Assembly: GCA_008729055.1 (NCBI GenBank)
Contig: SDUX01000006.1
Location: forward strand, 3,708,842-3,772,841
From: Pyropia haitanensis
Taxonomy: Eukaryota > Rhodophyta > Bangiophyceae > Bangiales > Bangiaceae
Direction of reading: 5' to 3'
DNA length: 64,000 nucleotides
Shown: positions 43,552 through 55,200 of the stretch, piece by piece
Position numbering within the stretch: position 1 is the stretch's first letter
Layout: each line of letters opens with the position of its first letter
Made by a program: the position numbers and the translations under genes
The notes under the pieces: generated by a model
Database searches by the model: none
Seen by the model: only the letters and a program-made list of their open reading frames with translations
Told to the model about the DNA's origin: nothing

Positions 43552-43850
43552 GACGGCCGCCCGACCCAGGGGCTGAAGAGAAAGCAGCACCCCCACGGAC
43601 AGCCGCCCGACACAGAGGCGGACAGGGACGACACACGCCCCGCCGACGACCGCCCGACCCACGGGAGGAAGAGGGACACACCACCCCGACCGCCGACCGC
43701 CCGACACACGGGAGGGAGGAGGACGACAACACCACCACGGCCGCCGACCGCCCGACCCACGGGAGGAAGAGGGACACACCACCCCGACCGCCGGCCACCC
43801 GACACACGGGAGGAAGAGGAAGGCGCACCACCCGCCGACGGACGCACGAC
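43552..43850 (+). repeat. Minisatellite of about 46-51 bp in the D tail
   Basis: Copies of CCGCCCGACMCA plus a G/A-rich spacer begin near 43560, 43606, 43653, 43700, 43751 and 43798. The minus strand is open across it, but the translation is Val/Gly/Ser-rich repeat sequence without homology to the A and B antisense proteins. Confidence 0.8.
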
Positions 43851-44227
43851 CCCGCAGAGGGAGGAAGGGAAGACCCACACCCGACCGAAAGGGGGAGCAC
43901 GCGCCCGACACAGGGGCCGGGAAGGGCGGAGCAGCGCCCCGACCGCCACCCCGCACCCCAGACACCAAGAGGGGAAAGGGGAAAGAAAAGGGGAGAAGCG
44001 CCCCGACCGGACGGCCCCGGGGGAAAACTCTCGCCCCGGGGGAAGCGTCACCCCGACCTGGGGTGAGGCGACGGATATGGGGGCGGAGTGGCAACTCACC
44101 CCCCGCCCCCCCCGGCACCTGAGGAGCCCGAGCCCAGTTGGCTCGGTGCCCCCCTGGAGATACTCCTCCTGCGTGGCCCTGGAAACTCCCAGGAACAGCA
44201 ACAGGACGAGGTGCCCGTTATGTGCGA

Positions 44228-44354
44228 GGTGTGCCGAGTGGGCACACCCCGCACCCTGCACGAGGTGTGCCGAGTGAGCACACCCCGCGCCCCGCGTGCG
44301 GCGTACCCAGGCGGCACGCCACGCCCCGCACCCGGCGTGCCAAGGCGGCACGCC
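44228..44354 (+). repeat. Four phased hairpins, about 36-bp period
   Basis: Four inverted repeats begin at 44228, 44264, 44300 and 44334. Each has 8-base arms around a 5-nt loop: GGTGTGCC/GGCACACC in the first and GGCGTGCC/GGCACGCC in the fourth. The middle two have one mismatch each. The T-A to C-G change between first and fourth is compensatory. They lie about 400 bp before the polypurine tract, in the RNA 3' region. Confidence 0.8.
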
Positions 44355-44740
44355 AGGCCCTCGGAGGGAGGGGGGGTGATGAGTCACCACGCCCCACCCC
44401 TCGCGGGAGGTTATGTGGAAGGGGGGGGGGGTGCGGGCGGACACTGCACTAGCCCCCCCCCCTGACACGGCCCACGCGACCCGGGCCACGAGATGTGCTC
44501 GACCGCCCCGGGCGCGGGCGGGCCCGCGCGACACGAGTTTGTGGGCGCGGCGCCCCTGGCCCCTACGTGTCCCTCACGACACTGGGCCAGATCTTTCCGT
44601 CCACCCAATGAGGTGCGAGCTTCACGAGTTGTGATTCTCGTACCCTTAGCCCCCCTACCTGGGGAGATGCAATCTCGCCACCCCCAGGGAGATCTGCAAG
44701 TGGCAGATGATTGGACGTCCGCCGGGACGGCTGGACTGTT

Positions 44741-44753
44741 GAGGAGGGGGAAA
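44741..44753 (+). other. Element D polypurine tract
   Basis: GAGGAGGGGGAAA lies directly before the 3' LTR, the expected plus-strand primer. Confidence 0.9.
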
Positions 44754-45274
44754 TGTGACAAACCCCGAATCTGGGTTTGAATATTCGGAGCAAGTGGCTC
44801 AGAATTGAGATTGGATTTCACCCGACCCATGAGTGAAATATTCCGATTTCAGCTCGAAGTTCCGACTGGGACTTTCGGCACCCCATTTGCAGAGTATTGC
44901 AGTGGTTCGTATCTTGGGGATTTTTGCGCGGGAGCCAGACGGATTTCTACGCTTGCTTGCTTTGATTGTGGAGCCTTTTTATTGGGTGGTCTGAGTGTTC
45001 ATTTTTTGCGTGTTTTACGAGGGGTGTGCGCGCGCATGCGTGCACACGAGGGTTTATATGCGCGGGACAGCAAGGCGGGGAGGGCCCCCCTTGGCTGCCA
45101 AGAAAACTCCGTCTGGCTCCGACACATCTTGTTCGTGCCTTGGCGAGTCGGCCACTCGTCACACGCAAGTCGCGTGTTGGTGTTGCACGGGTTGCTTCCG
45201 GTGTTCCAAGTTGGGACCCGAGCGTGCGTGTTCCGCCCCCACAAGTTGTGGGTCGGCGTAGCCGTACTGCTACA
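44754..45274 (+). repeat. Element D 3' LTR
   Basis: Same length as the 5' copy. The only difference I find is A versus G in CGTRCCTTGG. TATA box at 45053-45059. Confidence 0.96.
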
Positions 45275-46410
45275 CCGCCCGCGCGGGCCCATTCCCCATC
45301 CGACAAACCACGTCGTGGATAACGTCCGCCCACGGAAATCCGCATGAGCGCGTATCATGTTGTTCAACATGTTGAAGCGGGACTCGCCGTCGGGCAGATC
45401 CGTCAGCTGCCGCAAGGGAAAGTTGTTGATGTACCCCAACACGCGGTCGTCCAACCGGTGGAACACCTGGTTAACCGCCAACCGGCGCGTCCACCCCATG
45501 GTGAGATTGCTCCAGAACTCAGCAAAGACGCAGTGCCACGCGGCCTTGTCCGGCGCAGCGATGAGTTTATCGGCGACGTACCAAACGGCAAAGGGCACGT
45601 CAAACCACGGTGTCTGCACCAGCGCCCACATCGGCAGGCGAGGAAGTCAACGGTCAACCTCCATCGAGCGTGGCGCCCTGCCAATCGAGCTACACCACGG
45701 GGTGGAAAATAATCCCCGACCCCGAAGGTACTCTTCGCTCTCCATCCTACGATGGTGTGGAGGCTCCACGTCCTCAAAAGGATAACGCGCCAGGAGCGTG
45801 CTGGCGTTAGGACCCATGTCCGGATCCAGCGGACGCCGCTCGCCTCGAGCGGTCCGCACAAGCGCCTCCACGTATGGGCGAAACGCCACCTTGTGGATGT
45901 AGGGCACGGACAGCTTCATGGCCAGGTGCGGCTCGGCATACACGGCGTCAGGCCACTGGCGCCGCAGTCGGCCAAAGTTGTTTGCCGCGGCCTCAAAGGT
46001 CTCGACCGACTTGGTCGGGAACATCAACGACCAGACGTAGAGGCGTCGGTGGTAGTCGTGCATCCGATACTCATTGAGTACGATCTCGTTTCTGTACGAC
46101 AGCACTTTATAGGTGCACCGTTTTGCTTCCTGCGAGCCCTGCTCTGGGTCGCCGTGCACGTCGGCAACGCGCCAACCGTCAGCGTCCTGCTCTTGTAGCC
46201 CCACCGCATGGCGGTACCCAGAGAGGGCCGGCCACTGGCTTTGGCCAATTCGCAGCAGCGCCCGACGGCGGTTGTCCGACGCCGCAGACACAGTGCTGGC
46301 GTCTGAGACGACCGGGACGTCGTCCACCAGGTACTCCGGCGCGGGAGAGGCGTACGCCCGCCGCGTAACCGGGTAAGCCTGCTCGGCCGGGAGGTCGTCA
46401 GGCGACGCCA
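45275..46410 (-). pseudogene. Element A antisense ORF, N-terminal part
   Basis: Likely ATG at 46408-46410 (MASPDDLP). The minus-strand frame stays open upstream to 46699 with a Lys/Arg/Gly-rich extension. It resembles B: ADVHGDPEQGSQ versus HDVHGIPSTGQP, FGRLRRQWPDA versus FDRLRREWPRA, and a helical block with FPLRQL near its end versus LPLDDL. One in-frame TGA (45647-45649) breaks it. A frame change is needed near 45285 before D interrupts it at 45275. No known domain. The pattern of conserved, charged-plus-hydrophobic positions argues for real past coding. Confidence 0.7.
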
Positions 46411-47117
46411 TACCGCTCGCGGCGTACATAAACGCCGTTGGCGGTCTGCCGTCGTTTAGACGCCGCACCACCCTTGCCCGCTTAGCCGCCCTTGATCGCT
46501 TGGCCGCCGCCTTGCCCGCTTGGCCGCCGCCTTGTCCTTGGCCGCCCTTGCCCGCTTGGCCGACCCGTCCTTGTCTCTTGACATCTTGACCTCTTGGCCG
46601 CCCGCCTCGGAGCACCGCCGCCCCGTCCCGCTGCTCCGTTTTTGGCCAAAGGCCGTGGTGACAAAGTCGCAGCGTTCGGTCCGGCCGTTGGCCGTGCAAC
46701 CCGGGCCACCCGTCCCTCCCCTACCAAGAAGCCTGACGGGCACGCGGACCCGTTTGGGAACCGCGCACCACGCCGGCCCACGCTCCCGGCCCCTGTCAAG
46801 GGACGGACTGCGCCCACTCACGCTGGCCAATGGCCGCCAAGTCAAAGCACCCCATCCCTCCGCCCCGCGCGTCGAGCGCCAGCGTTCCGCCCAACAAGGG
46901 ACCACGCGCAGCGCAGGGACGCGCACCCAGCACACGACAAACGACGACGCTCTCCGGACAACTGGCCGCGGGTCCACCCCTTCCCGACATTCCGTCGCCG
47001 CCCCCAGTCGGGGACCGAGCGTGCTGCAAGCAGGCGTTCACGACGCGCGTCGTCGGACGACGCGCCGCGGACCGCCAGCGTGCCAACACTCGGCACCGCC
47101 GGAGGCGCACACCGTCG

Positions 47118-47131
47118 CGTTATAAACCCAG
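47118..47131 (-). promoter_or_regulatory. TATA-like motif upstream of the A antisense ORF
   Basis: On the minus strand TGGGTTTATAACGCG closely matches the LTR TATA context of D and E (GGGTTTATATGCG). It lies between the antisense ORF and the 3' LTR of A, about 700 nt before the proposed start, or about 420 nt before the longest open frame. Confidence 0.4.
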
Positions 47132-47451
47132 GCGGCGGACCACGCAACAGCCGGCCACGCCGCCGAGCCAAACACACGGGTCTTGGACCCCGCGACGGAG
47201 CGGGTGCGTGACCCACGGTCACCTGCCCGCCGGGCATACACGTACAGGGACGGACCCCCTGTGCAGACCCACAGCGGTCCGACGCACCGGGCCCTCTCGG
47301 GTGCCTGCGGCGACCGCCGGCCCTACACGCGATGCACGCGCCATTCGGGCCGTCAACCGCCTCCCGAGCTGCCGATCGACTCGTTGGGCCCCGACTTGGG
47401 CCCGGTTCGTCATCGACTCGCCGGGACGGCTCGAATCTCCCATGGGGGATA

Positions 47452-47844
47452 TGTAGCATATCCGCCTTGTATTTGGGAATGTACCCATTGACCCTACGTA
47501 GCCCCCTTGACTGGTCGTCTTAGGTCTTTTGATTTGGCCGGCTTGTGGCTCGCTCTTTGAGGGGTTACTCCCGCCTTGTTTATTCTCTTTTCTATTGTCG
47601 ACCTGTCTCTATCTCACTTGTTTGGCTTGATCCTACGATCGATCGTATCGTTTCTTTCATTGCGTCTCCGCGCCCCCGTCGGCTCTTAAGCCCGGGGCCA
47701 GCGGAACCTCTTGCCTAGAGGGTTTGACAACGACGTGTGGGATTAAAAGGCGTGTCTTCCGTTCTCTTCGAGTCATAGCGCGTGCTTTGCTCTCCCACGG
47801 CCGTTCGGCCTTGATTCCTATATTCCGTCGACACTTGTGCCACA
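47452..47844 (+). repeat. Element A 3' LTR
   Basis: Copy of 10162-10554 with seven substitutions, mostly C/T or G/A. A short purine run (GGGGGA) precedes it. The duplication AAGGA follows. Confidence 0.95.
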
Positions 47845-47849
47845 AAGGA

Positions 47850-50800
47850 GCGTGCACCGCACCGGGGCAAAGGCAAACCCCGCGGTGTCAGTATGGGCTG
47901 CAGCGGGCGCCTACCGTTGCGGAGCCAGCATAGTTGGGCGGGGGACCGCCGTGACGGCGCAGTGCACCGGCACGGCTTGCCCACCTCGTCCAGTGGGGCC
48001 GGCGAGGGCGGAGAAGGCGATGGGGCAGAAGCAGCGGGGGCGGCGGCCCGCCCGTGTCACGCGTCCGCGCCACACCGCTGCGGGCACCGGACTCTGTGAG
48101 CCGCCCCCCGTCGCAACCCCTCACCCACAGCGTCTTAGTCGGTCTCACAGCACTGGCCACGGTGACGTCACAGGTGTCGGCACCTCAACGCACCATAATT
48201 GGAGGCCCATCGGGGACTGCGGCGTGTGCCACCGACATCTGGGTGTACGCACTGGTGCGTACACAGCCACGGGGATTCCGGAGGACAACCGACGCAGCCA
48301 TGCCCCAAAACGCACGGGGCAGAGAGGCGACCCCATCGCAGCTGTGCGTACACGCGAGCAGGTGTGGTGTACCCACGCAGTCTGCCGCCGGAGAGGGGCG
48401 GCGCGACCGACACGAACGCTTGAATGCGGTGCGCCGGCGCCGGGAAGAGCGCCTGGAAGCGGACGGTTCGAATTGTTGTTGCTGTTGAAGGGAATGGCGG
48501 GAGTTCTCGACAGTAAGCTCTTCTCAGATGTTTTTGGAGCGCTCGCGGACGAGGAGAGGCCGCCACGTGCGAAATTCCTGCTGTCCTCACTGGCTTCAAG
48601 GACCACGATCGGGACAGTAATTGTGTATCTTGATGAAAGAAGGACGCCGCGACTGCGGAGCGCGCCCAGCAACTCACACACTGCCCTTCCCGCCCGCCGA
48701 CAGGCCGACCTTCCCCAAATGCGCCCTCGCACTGCCATGTCCACCAGCACCCCCCTCTCAGCCCCCCCCCATTTGATGCAAGCGGATGCGCCCCGTGTGT
48801 GAATGAGGAGCGGCCGCTCGCGCGTGTGCCACGCTGGCTCGCGCCCGTTTTTTCCCAATATTGCACACGAACCACTCAGCCTGAGCGGTGCTGCCACGGG
48901 CGGCCACGAAGGCATGAGCACGGAGTGGCGGAGCACGCTGGGTCCGCGAGGGGGCGCCGCTTGGGAGGGGGCGCCACCGAGGGGCGCGCGCGACGCGTGC
49001 GCGAGGGACGGCGCTCCCCTTCGTTCTGGGCGGGAGCCTCTGGGTATACGGGCAATGGGGAAGAGACGGGAGGGTAGCGCGGGGACGAGGGCAACAAGAA
49101 GCCAAGTCTTTTCTCACACCGTGACATCCACCGCGTGTTGAGACCGTACACCCCTTCTCTCTGACAAACTGCTGCTGTGGGTGCGGATGAGGAGAGGCGC
49201 AAGCGCGGCGCCGGCGGCAACCCCCACCACCCCAACCACCCCGTCGGTCGTCCCGCCCACGCTCGCGCCACCGCCACCACGCCGCCACCAGCGGCGGCCT
49301 CGTTTATGGTCGCCCCATTCACGCGACCGTCACGCCCCTAGCGTCTCTCTGGGAGTGCAGCCAGCCCGCGACACGCCCCTTCTGCCGCCCACGCACCACC
49401 AGCGCGGCCGCCGCAGCGGGGTGTTGACCCCTCGGGCGCGCCCTTCCGAGCCCCCAAGACCCTTCCCGCCACCGCGCCGGGCCCCGCTACCACACTCGTG
49501 CCCGTGCCCGTCCCGCCAGCCGTCCTCGTCACTGGCACCGCCGCGTCGCCCATGACGCGGGACGCCGCCGCGGCCCCCACTGTCGACGGTGACCCGTGCG
49601 TGCGCGCAAGCCGCGCGCGGCCGCTCCCCGCCACCCTCACCCCCTGGAGGACGCCGGCTCTGTACGCCCCGCCCGCGCCCATTCCACATTTCTGACAGCC
49701 CACCACTGGCGGCACCGGCCACCACGGCCGCAGGCACGACGGCTGCAGGCAAAGGATGGGCCAGGGGCCCCCCAGCGCGCCGGGCGCTCTGCGTGTTGCC
49801 CGGGAGAGGGGGTTGCCGGCGGTGGCTGCGGCGGCCCGCGCGCGCTCCGGTGGCTCCCGTCCGCAAGGGGGCTTTCCTTCAACGCGGTGACGCCGCCTAA
49901 CGGGCCCCGCCAATCGGGGGGAGGGGGGGCGCCAGGCCGGATGTGAGACCGGCCCACGCGGTCTGCCACCTCTCCCATAATGTGGATGGGTGAATCGGGG
50001 TATTCAGCGTGAGGGGTCGCACAGACTTCTGTGGTGGGTGCAGCGTAGCGGAGAGGAGACAATTGTCCTTGGGTGCCAGAAACGGGCTGCGGGCATGGTC
50101 CCTCAGCCCGCGAGCACCCGCTTCACCTCCCAGTCGTTAGGGCCACCCAGCGGCGCCACTGAGAGATTGGACGTGAAAAACGAGAACTGTTTTTGCATCT
50201 GACCCCTCCCGTATCCACTGCGGCCTCATGCCTCCTCAGAAGACACGTTTTCCGCCCTGAATGGGGGGCCCAAGAACGAGCTTTCTCCGTCCCCCTGTCC
50301 CCTTTTCTCCCCCGCCGCAACTGCTTTCGCATCATGAATCTCTCTCGCCATACAGCCCGTCACACCCCACGCCTCTCCCCTTGTCGTGCACCCTCTACCA
50401 GTCCCATTCTACTTTCGCCCCGTTGTACCCCCTATACATCCAGCGGCGCGCACACTCACCAGAAAAAGCCGCCTGCTGGCGATCGCTGCTGAAAACTACC
50501 CCGCCGCCTCGTATGCAGCCGTCACACTGGTGGCGTCACGCCCCTTACCCCGACTTCGGCCCCCCGCCCCCTCGCGCAGGACGAGGCGGGGGACAACTGA
50601 TGAGGAAATCGTGGGCTCTGTTGTGTACCCGCTGGTGGTGGGCCTCATTGGAGGCGTCTGCAACCCCCGCGCGGTGCTGAGTGCGGTAGTGGGGTGGGTT
50701 TGGATGGCAGACCGACCAGCCTCTTGCCAGTCTACACAAGAAGAATGGCCCCCCCACCTCCGCAGCAAGGCCCACCCGAGAGCGATTGTTCAGAGGGCGG

Positions 50801-52297
50801 CTGCTCGGAAGATCCTGGACCATTGTGACATCCCAAAACAACTACGTAATTCATGTCTTTGCGCCCTAATCGCGCCCCCGAGGTCGCAGGGCGGGGGGGC
50901 GCGATGCGCCTTAAAAGCGCCCCAAATCGCGCCCAATTCGCGCCCCTAAGAACCGCCCCGGGCGGATTTGCCACCCCCGGGACGATTGCGCCCCTAGCGA
51001 ATTGGCGCCACATCTCCTGGTATCGTTTCTGTAATGCTCTCATGACTGCAAAAATGACTCGGCCTTGCACGGTCCGTCACACATTCGCCAGAGGTGACGT
51101 TGTGGCGCTCTCGGGAGCCGCTGGTCGCACCCTCAAAACCAGTCCAGACTTACGGACTTTCTCGCACCCTATTGGTCGAGGTTTGGGCCGCCGCTCAGCA
51201 AGTATCGGCACGAACACTCCGTGCCGATCCAACGTGCCGAAGGGGCCCCATACGAGGGCCTTGTTATAGGGTTAGGTTGAGGTAGAATAGCGGACGTAGG
51301 ATTGGACTCTCGAATGTCGGGAATCATAAGCGATACGGTGTGGTTTGTAATGTTACTGAACTCATTTGAGATTTGAACATGACTGATGAGGCGGATTGAA
51401 TTGGACGGTCAGCACGCGTCCGATCCGGTCGTGCAAGGCTGTGACGAGTGTGCAACGGGTGGCTGTGGCGAGATGCGCGTGTCCAGCGAGGCGCGGCCAG
51501 GAGCTGATGGTGTCGTCGGGCGTGTCCGCGTGCGGAGCATTGCTCGCAGATGAGTGGAGCAGGCGAGTGCAATCGGTTAAGACGGGGGCGCTCGCGCGGG
51601 CGCCGACGCAGGGCGTGAACGCCCGTTCGGTGGGGTGTTGCGAGGGGTGTGCTGGCGTGCGTGTCGGACGCACACGGGGCGGTCTGTGGCCCGGTGACGC
51701 GGGGGGTGCGCCGCACGCGTGGACAGCGCGTGTGGTAGGGGGGGGGCCGCGACAGCGTGCGCGCAGAGGGGTGCTCCTGCACAGCTTCCCAGAGGGATAG
51801 ACTTTGCGTCGTGCGCGGGTGGGGGCGCCTGTGGGGCGCGTATGCCGGGGTGCCCCACAGGCGCGGAAAACCGCGATTGACTTCGGACTGAGCAGCGCGG
51901 CGGGTGGTGTGCTACCTTTGGGGCGGCGCGGGCATGGCTCCCACTGGACGTCGTGGCGCCGCGGGAGAGGCGTGCGTGTAGTGCCAATGCACCAAAAGAA
52001 CAGCGTGACCAGCGTATCGCTTGGTGGTGGGCCGGGTGGCCTGCCGTTGTAATTGTGGTAGGTGCGTGTGGGGAGGGTTGCTCTGGTGGGCGCACTGCCC
52101 CGGCGTTGCGAGACCAAACGATGTTGATGGGTAAGCATCAATGCTGGTGTGGGTCGCTGCACGCGTGTAAAGACTCAGAAAAGGAAAAGCTCTTACTCAT
52201 TCCCCCCGTACGGCCCTCGCATGCAACAAGCCCAACAGTGCAGATGACCTGCAAGCGAAGACAGACAAAAAAAAAGAGACGATGGCATCGTGTGTCG
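47850..52297. other. Region without a supportable gene
   Basis: Open frames on both strands overlap one another and are Arg/Pro/Ala-rich without motifs. One short plus-strand segment near 48494-48650 (GVLDSKLFSDVFGALADEE) looks protein-like but stays isolated. AT-richer sequence lies at about 51270-51390. I recognise no transposon ends or RNA gene. Confidence 0.5.
50850..51015 (+). promoter_or_regulatory. Cluster of GCGCCC/CGCGCC motifs
   Basis: At least eight copies of a GCGCC core in contexts such as TTGCGCCC, ATCGCGCCC and TTCGCGCCCC occur in about 165 bp, some preceded by AAA or AATT. These resemble E2F-type sites (TTTSSCGC), which drive S-phase genes. With no gene identified downstream, this remains a pattern only. 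Confidence 0.35.
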
Positions 52298-55200
52298 TTA
52301 TGATCCTCCATAAGGGGGGCCGCCGCGACGCTTGGGGCTGCTGGCAGCGTCAGAGAGGACGCTGCCGGCTGCGCCCGGCTCTCCCTGCTGCGGGTTCTTG
52401 TCCCGCAGCAGGGACTGGAGCAGGCGCTCCTGCCGCGCGACGACGGCCAAGAGACAAGCGATATCCTCCTGCGTCGCCGCAACCGTCGTATTGCCCGCAG
52501 ACGGGGCTGGGGTGGCGACAGCGGCAGCGGCAGTGGCTGGGGCGGCGGGCGCCGTGACGGGGGTCGTGGTGAGGGACGCCTCCGGCGGGAGGGCGGGGCG
52601 GAACACAGACGGGGTGGGGAACCCAGGTGTCGTAGAGCTGGCGGGGCGTGTGCCCCCGCTCTCCGCCCCGCCCCCCCCGCCTTCGTGCGTGCCCCCACTC
52701 ACGGCCCGTGTCGTGCGCATCGCTCCCCCCCCCGCGTTCACCTTGCTCATGTGTCCGCTCCGGTCCCGGCCGGGGGGGTTGTCACTCCCCGCACCGGCCG
52801 GCGTGCCCGCTTGGCGTGGGCGGCACGGGCCGCCACCCCCAGCGCCGCCCGGCGGGACGCCTCGGTCATGATCAGCGTCTTCATCAGTGTCCTGGAACTG
52901 CGCCTGCGGCACGATGGGCTGGCGAGTCGCCGCTTGCTTCCTTGCTGCCCGCGTCGCGCGCATGTGGGCAATGGCAAAGCGCCGTTCCTGGCTGTTGGGT
53001 CGGTAGAGCTCGCTTCCGCCGCTCCCGAGGCCGTGCACGCGCGCCATGGCCTCGGCGTCGAGGGCCTCATGTTGTTCAATGACCCCCAATAGTGTCCCAG
53101 GGACGCAGCGCACCACGTTTGCACGGTGGGTTCTCTTTTGCGTATTGGTAGTGGCCGGCACCGACGGCAGCAGGGGCGATGCGGCTAAATGCGGCCGTGA
53201 ACATCATCTCGCGCACGATGGGGCGCGCCGCCCACGCCGCCCAGTTGCGCACGGCCGCATTGGCGTGCGCGCGCAGGTCGTCTAGGAGTGCGCCCGCCGC
53301 CGCCGGGGAGGAGACCGTCGCGGGCGCGTCTTTCAGGCGCGCCCACAGGTCCGCGTCCGCGCCCTCTCGCTCAAGCGGAAGCTTTTGTATGCTTCGACGG
53401 TAGTGCACATTGCAGCGCCTCAGGAACGCGCGCGCCGCGTCCGTTGTGTTGGCGAGCCCCGCTGCCTCGGTCAGCGCGAACGCCGCGCCCTGCGCCTGGG
53501 CGGCGCAAAAGTCCAACGTAATGGACACGAGCTCGCGCTGGCGCAGCCCCGCCGCCGACCGCATCGTCACCGCGTCCCCCACCGCTGGCATCAGCTGCCC
53601 CCTCCCTCGGCACGCCCTCAGTGTAGCTTTAACGCTCGTCCTCCTCCCCAAAGAACGGGGAGGAGCGCGTACGCTCGGGATCCCAACAGGGGACACCGGA
53701 AGAAGTTCCTCCGACGGGCCACCACGCGACCTGCGTGTGCCGGGTTGGCGCTCCCGACAAGCACGAACAAGACTTGTTGGAGCCAGACGAAACTTTTCTT
53801 GGGGAGCTAGACCGGGCCAACCTGCCCCGCTCCTCCACGCATATAAACCCACTCGCACGCATGCGTGCAAAGACGCAAAACAGCCCTCCAGACATACCCC
53901 CAGCAACACCCAGAAAATAGACACTCTCACTCTCCAATAAAAAGACTCCATCATCAAAGCAAGAAAAACACACGAATCCGTCTGGCTCCCGCGCAGAAAC
54001 CCCAAAAATAAGAAAACAATCCAGCCGTAATACTTTTACGGGGGTGCACTGAAAACCAGAGTCGAATCCAGCGTGAAACCACAGAGATTCCGGTAGAGTT
54101 TACTCAGGAAATCTCTATGGAATTCCATCCTAGTAGGAAGGAATTCGTATTGGTCGGGACCATAGTGGGCGTTCCACTACACTCAGGAACTGGCAAAACG
54201 ACTTACGGTACAGCCCCTCACTCTCCCCAATCGCGGCAACCTTGAAGACGGTCACGGTCCGCTGCAGACGCTCGCACCAGGTGGTGATAGAAAACATGTG
54301 CCAGTGGCCATCGGCTGCGGCGGGACGGGTCAGCGCATCGAAGTCCTTAAACGAGAGGTCCGCACAAAAGGAGGACTGCAAGGCGGCAAACTCCAGCATG
54401 TCATCCCGATAGAAAGTCACGTAGTTTTAGGTCCCGCCCTCCCCGGTGGCACCAAACACCGTCTTACGCACATACTGCGCCCCCCCCTGGGAGGCGGCCA
54501 GGCGGGCCATCACCCCCACCTGGTCCTCCCGCAGAGGGTTGCGCTCGAGGCGGAAATCGGCGTGGGCATGGGCAATGGCGGCGCTGTTGGGGCGGAGGTC
54601 CAGCTCCTCTCGAATTGTGCGGGCAATCTGCGCGCGGGTGGTCGTCGGGTCCCCTTCGAGGATGTCAAACACGCGGCTCTTCAGGTGGCCGCGCGGGATG
54701 GCGCGGATGGCGCGCGGGTGGGTGTGCTCCCCTGTGAGCACAATCACCGTGTACTGCGCGAGGGCGCGCCGGTCGAAAGTGTACAACGTCAGTCGCACGG
54801 GGCACGACCCGTCCTCGCGCTCCCCGCTGGGGATCAAGTCCACGCCACTCTGCGGCCCGAGCGGGCATGTTTGTCGCCGCGCCCAGCGGCTGTCCATTGA
54901 AAGGCAAGCTGGGGCGTCGGCGGTGGCTGCGGCGTCCGCCGCGTCGGCGGTGGGTGGGTTGGCAATGAAGGACGCGAGGAGCTCCCGGTCGACGGTGGGC
55001 GGGACAGGCTTGAAGCGGTGGCCACGCTCATTCTGATACTCGGAGCACCCGAGGAACCACAGGTTGCCGGCCGTGTGCTTCAGCGTCATGGTGCCCTTGC
55101 AGGGCTGGGGCTTCTCGGCTCCCAGGTGTTCGTAGTCCTGCTCGACGTGGGGGCATGGGACGCGAGAGTGGGCGCGGAAGAAGGCGATGGTGGTCTGCCG

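Larger units (their letters stand above)
36609..45274 (+). mobile_element. Element D: Ty3/gypsy retrotransposon, nearly intact
   Basis: LTRs 36609-37129 and 44754-45274 (521 bp each; I find a single difference) with duplication CCGCC (36604-36608 and 45275-45279). It sits inside the antisense ORF of A. Order: LTR, primer site, gag, -1 signal, pol with chromodomain, a 1.5-kb non-coding tail of repeats and hairpins, polypurine tract, LTR. One nonsense codon in pol. It lacks the Dam-like domain and the antisense ORF homologue seen in A and B. Confidence 0.97.
10162..47844 (+). mobile_element. Element A: Ty3/gypsy LTR retrotransposon, decayed, host of two nested insertions
   Basis: Bounded by 393-bp direct LTRs (10162-10554 and 47452-47844) and flanked by the 5-bp duplication AAGGA (10157-10161 and 47845-47849). 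Removing B and D with one copy of each duplication leaves about 10.6 kb. The order is LTR, primer site, gag, pol, an antisense ORF on the minus strand, LTR. The LTRs differ at seven of 393 positions by my count, so A is the oldest insertion. Gag and pol carry at least nine in-frame stops and one frameshift. Confidence 0.95.

Noticed and set aside
43386..44534. 382-codon minus-strand ORF in the D tail, at the position of the A and B antisense ORF
   Set aside because: It translates a minisatellite and a poly-A tract (poly-Phe) and has none of the blocks shared by A and B. Openness follows from composition.
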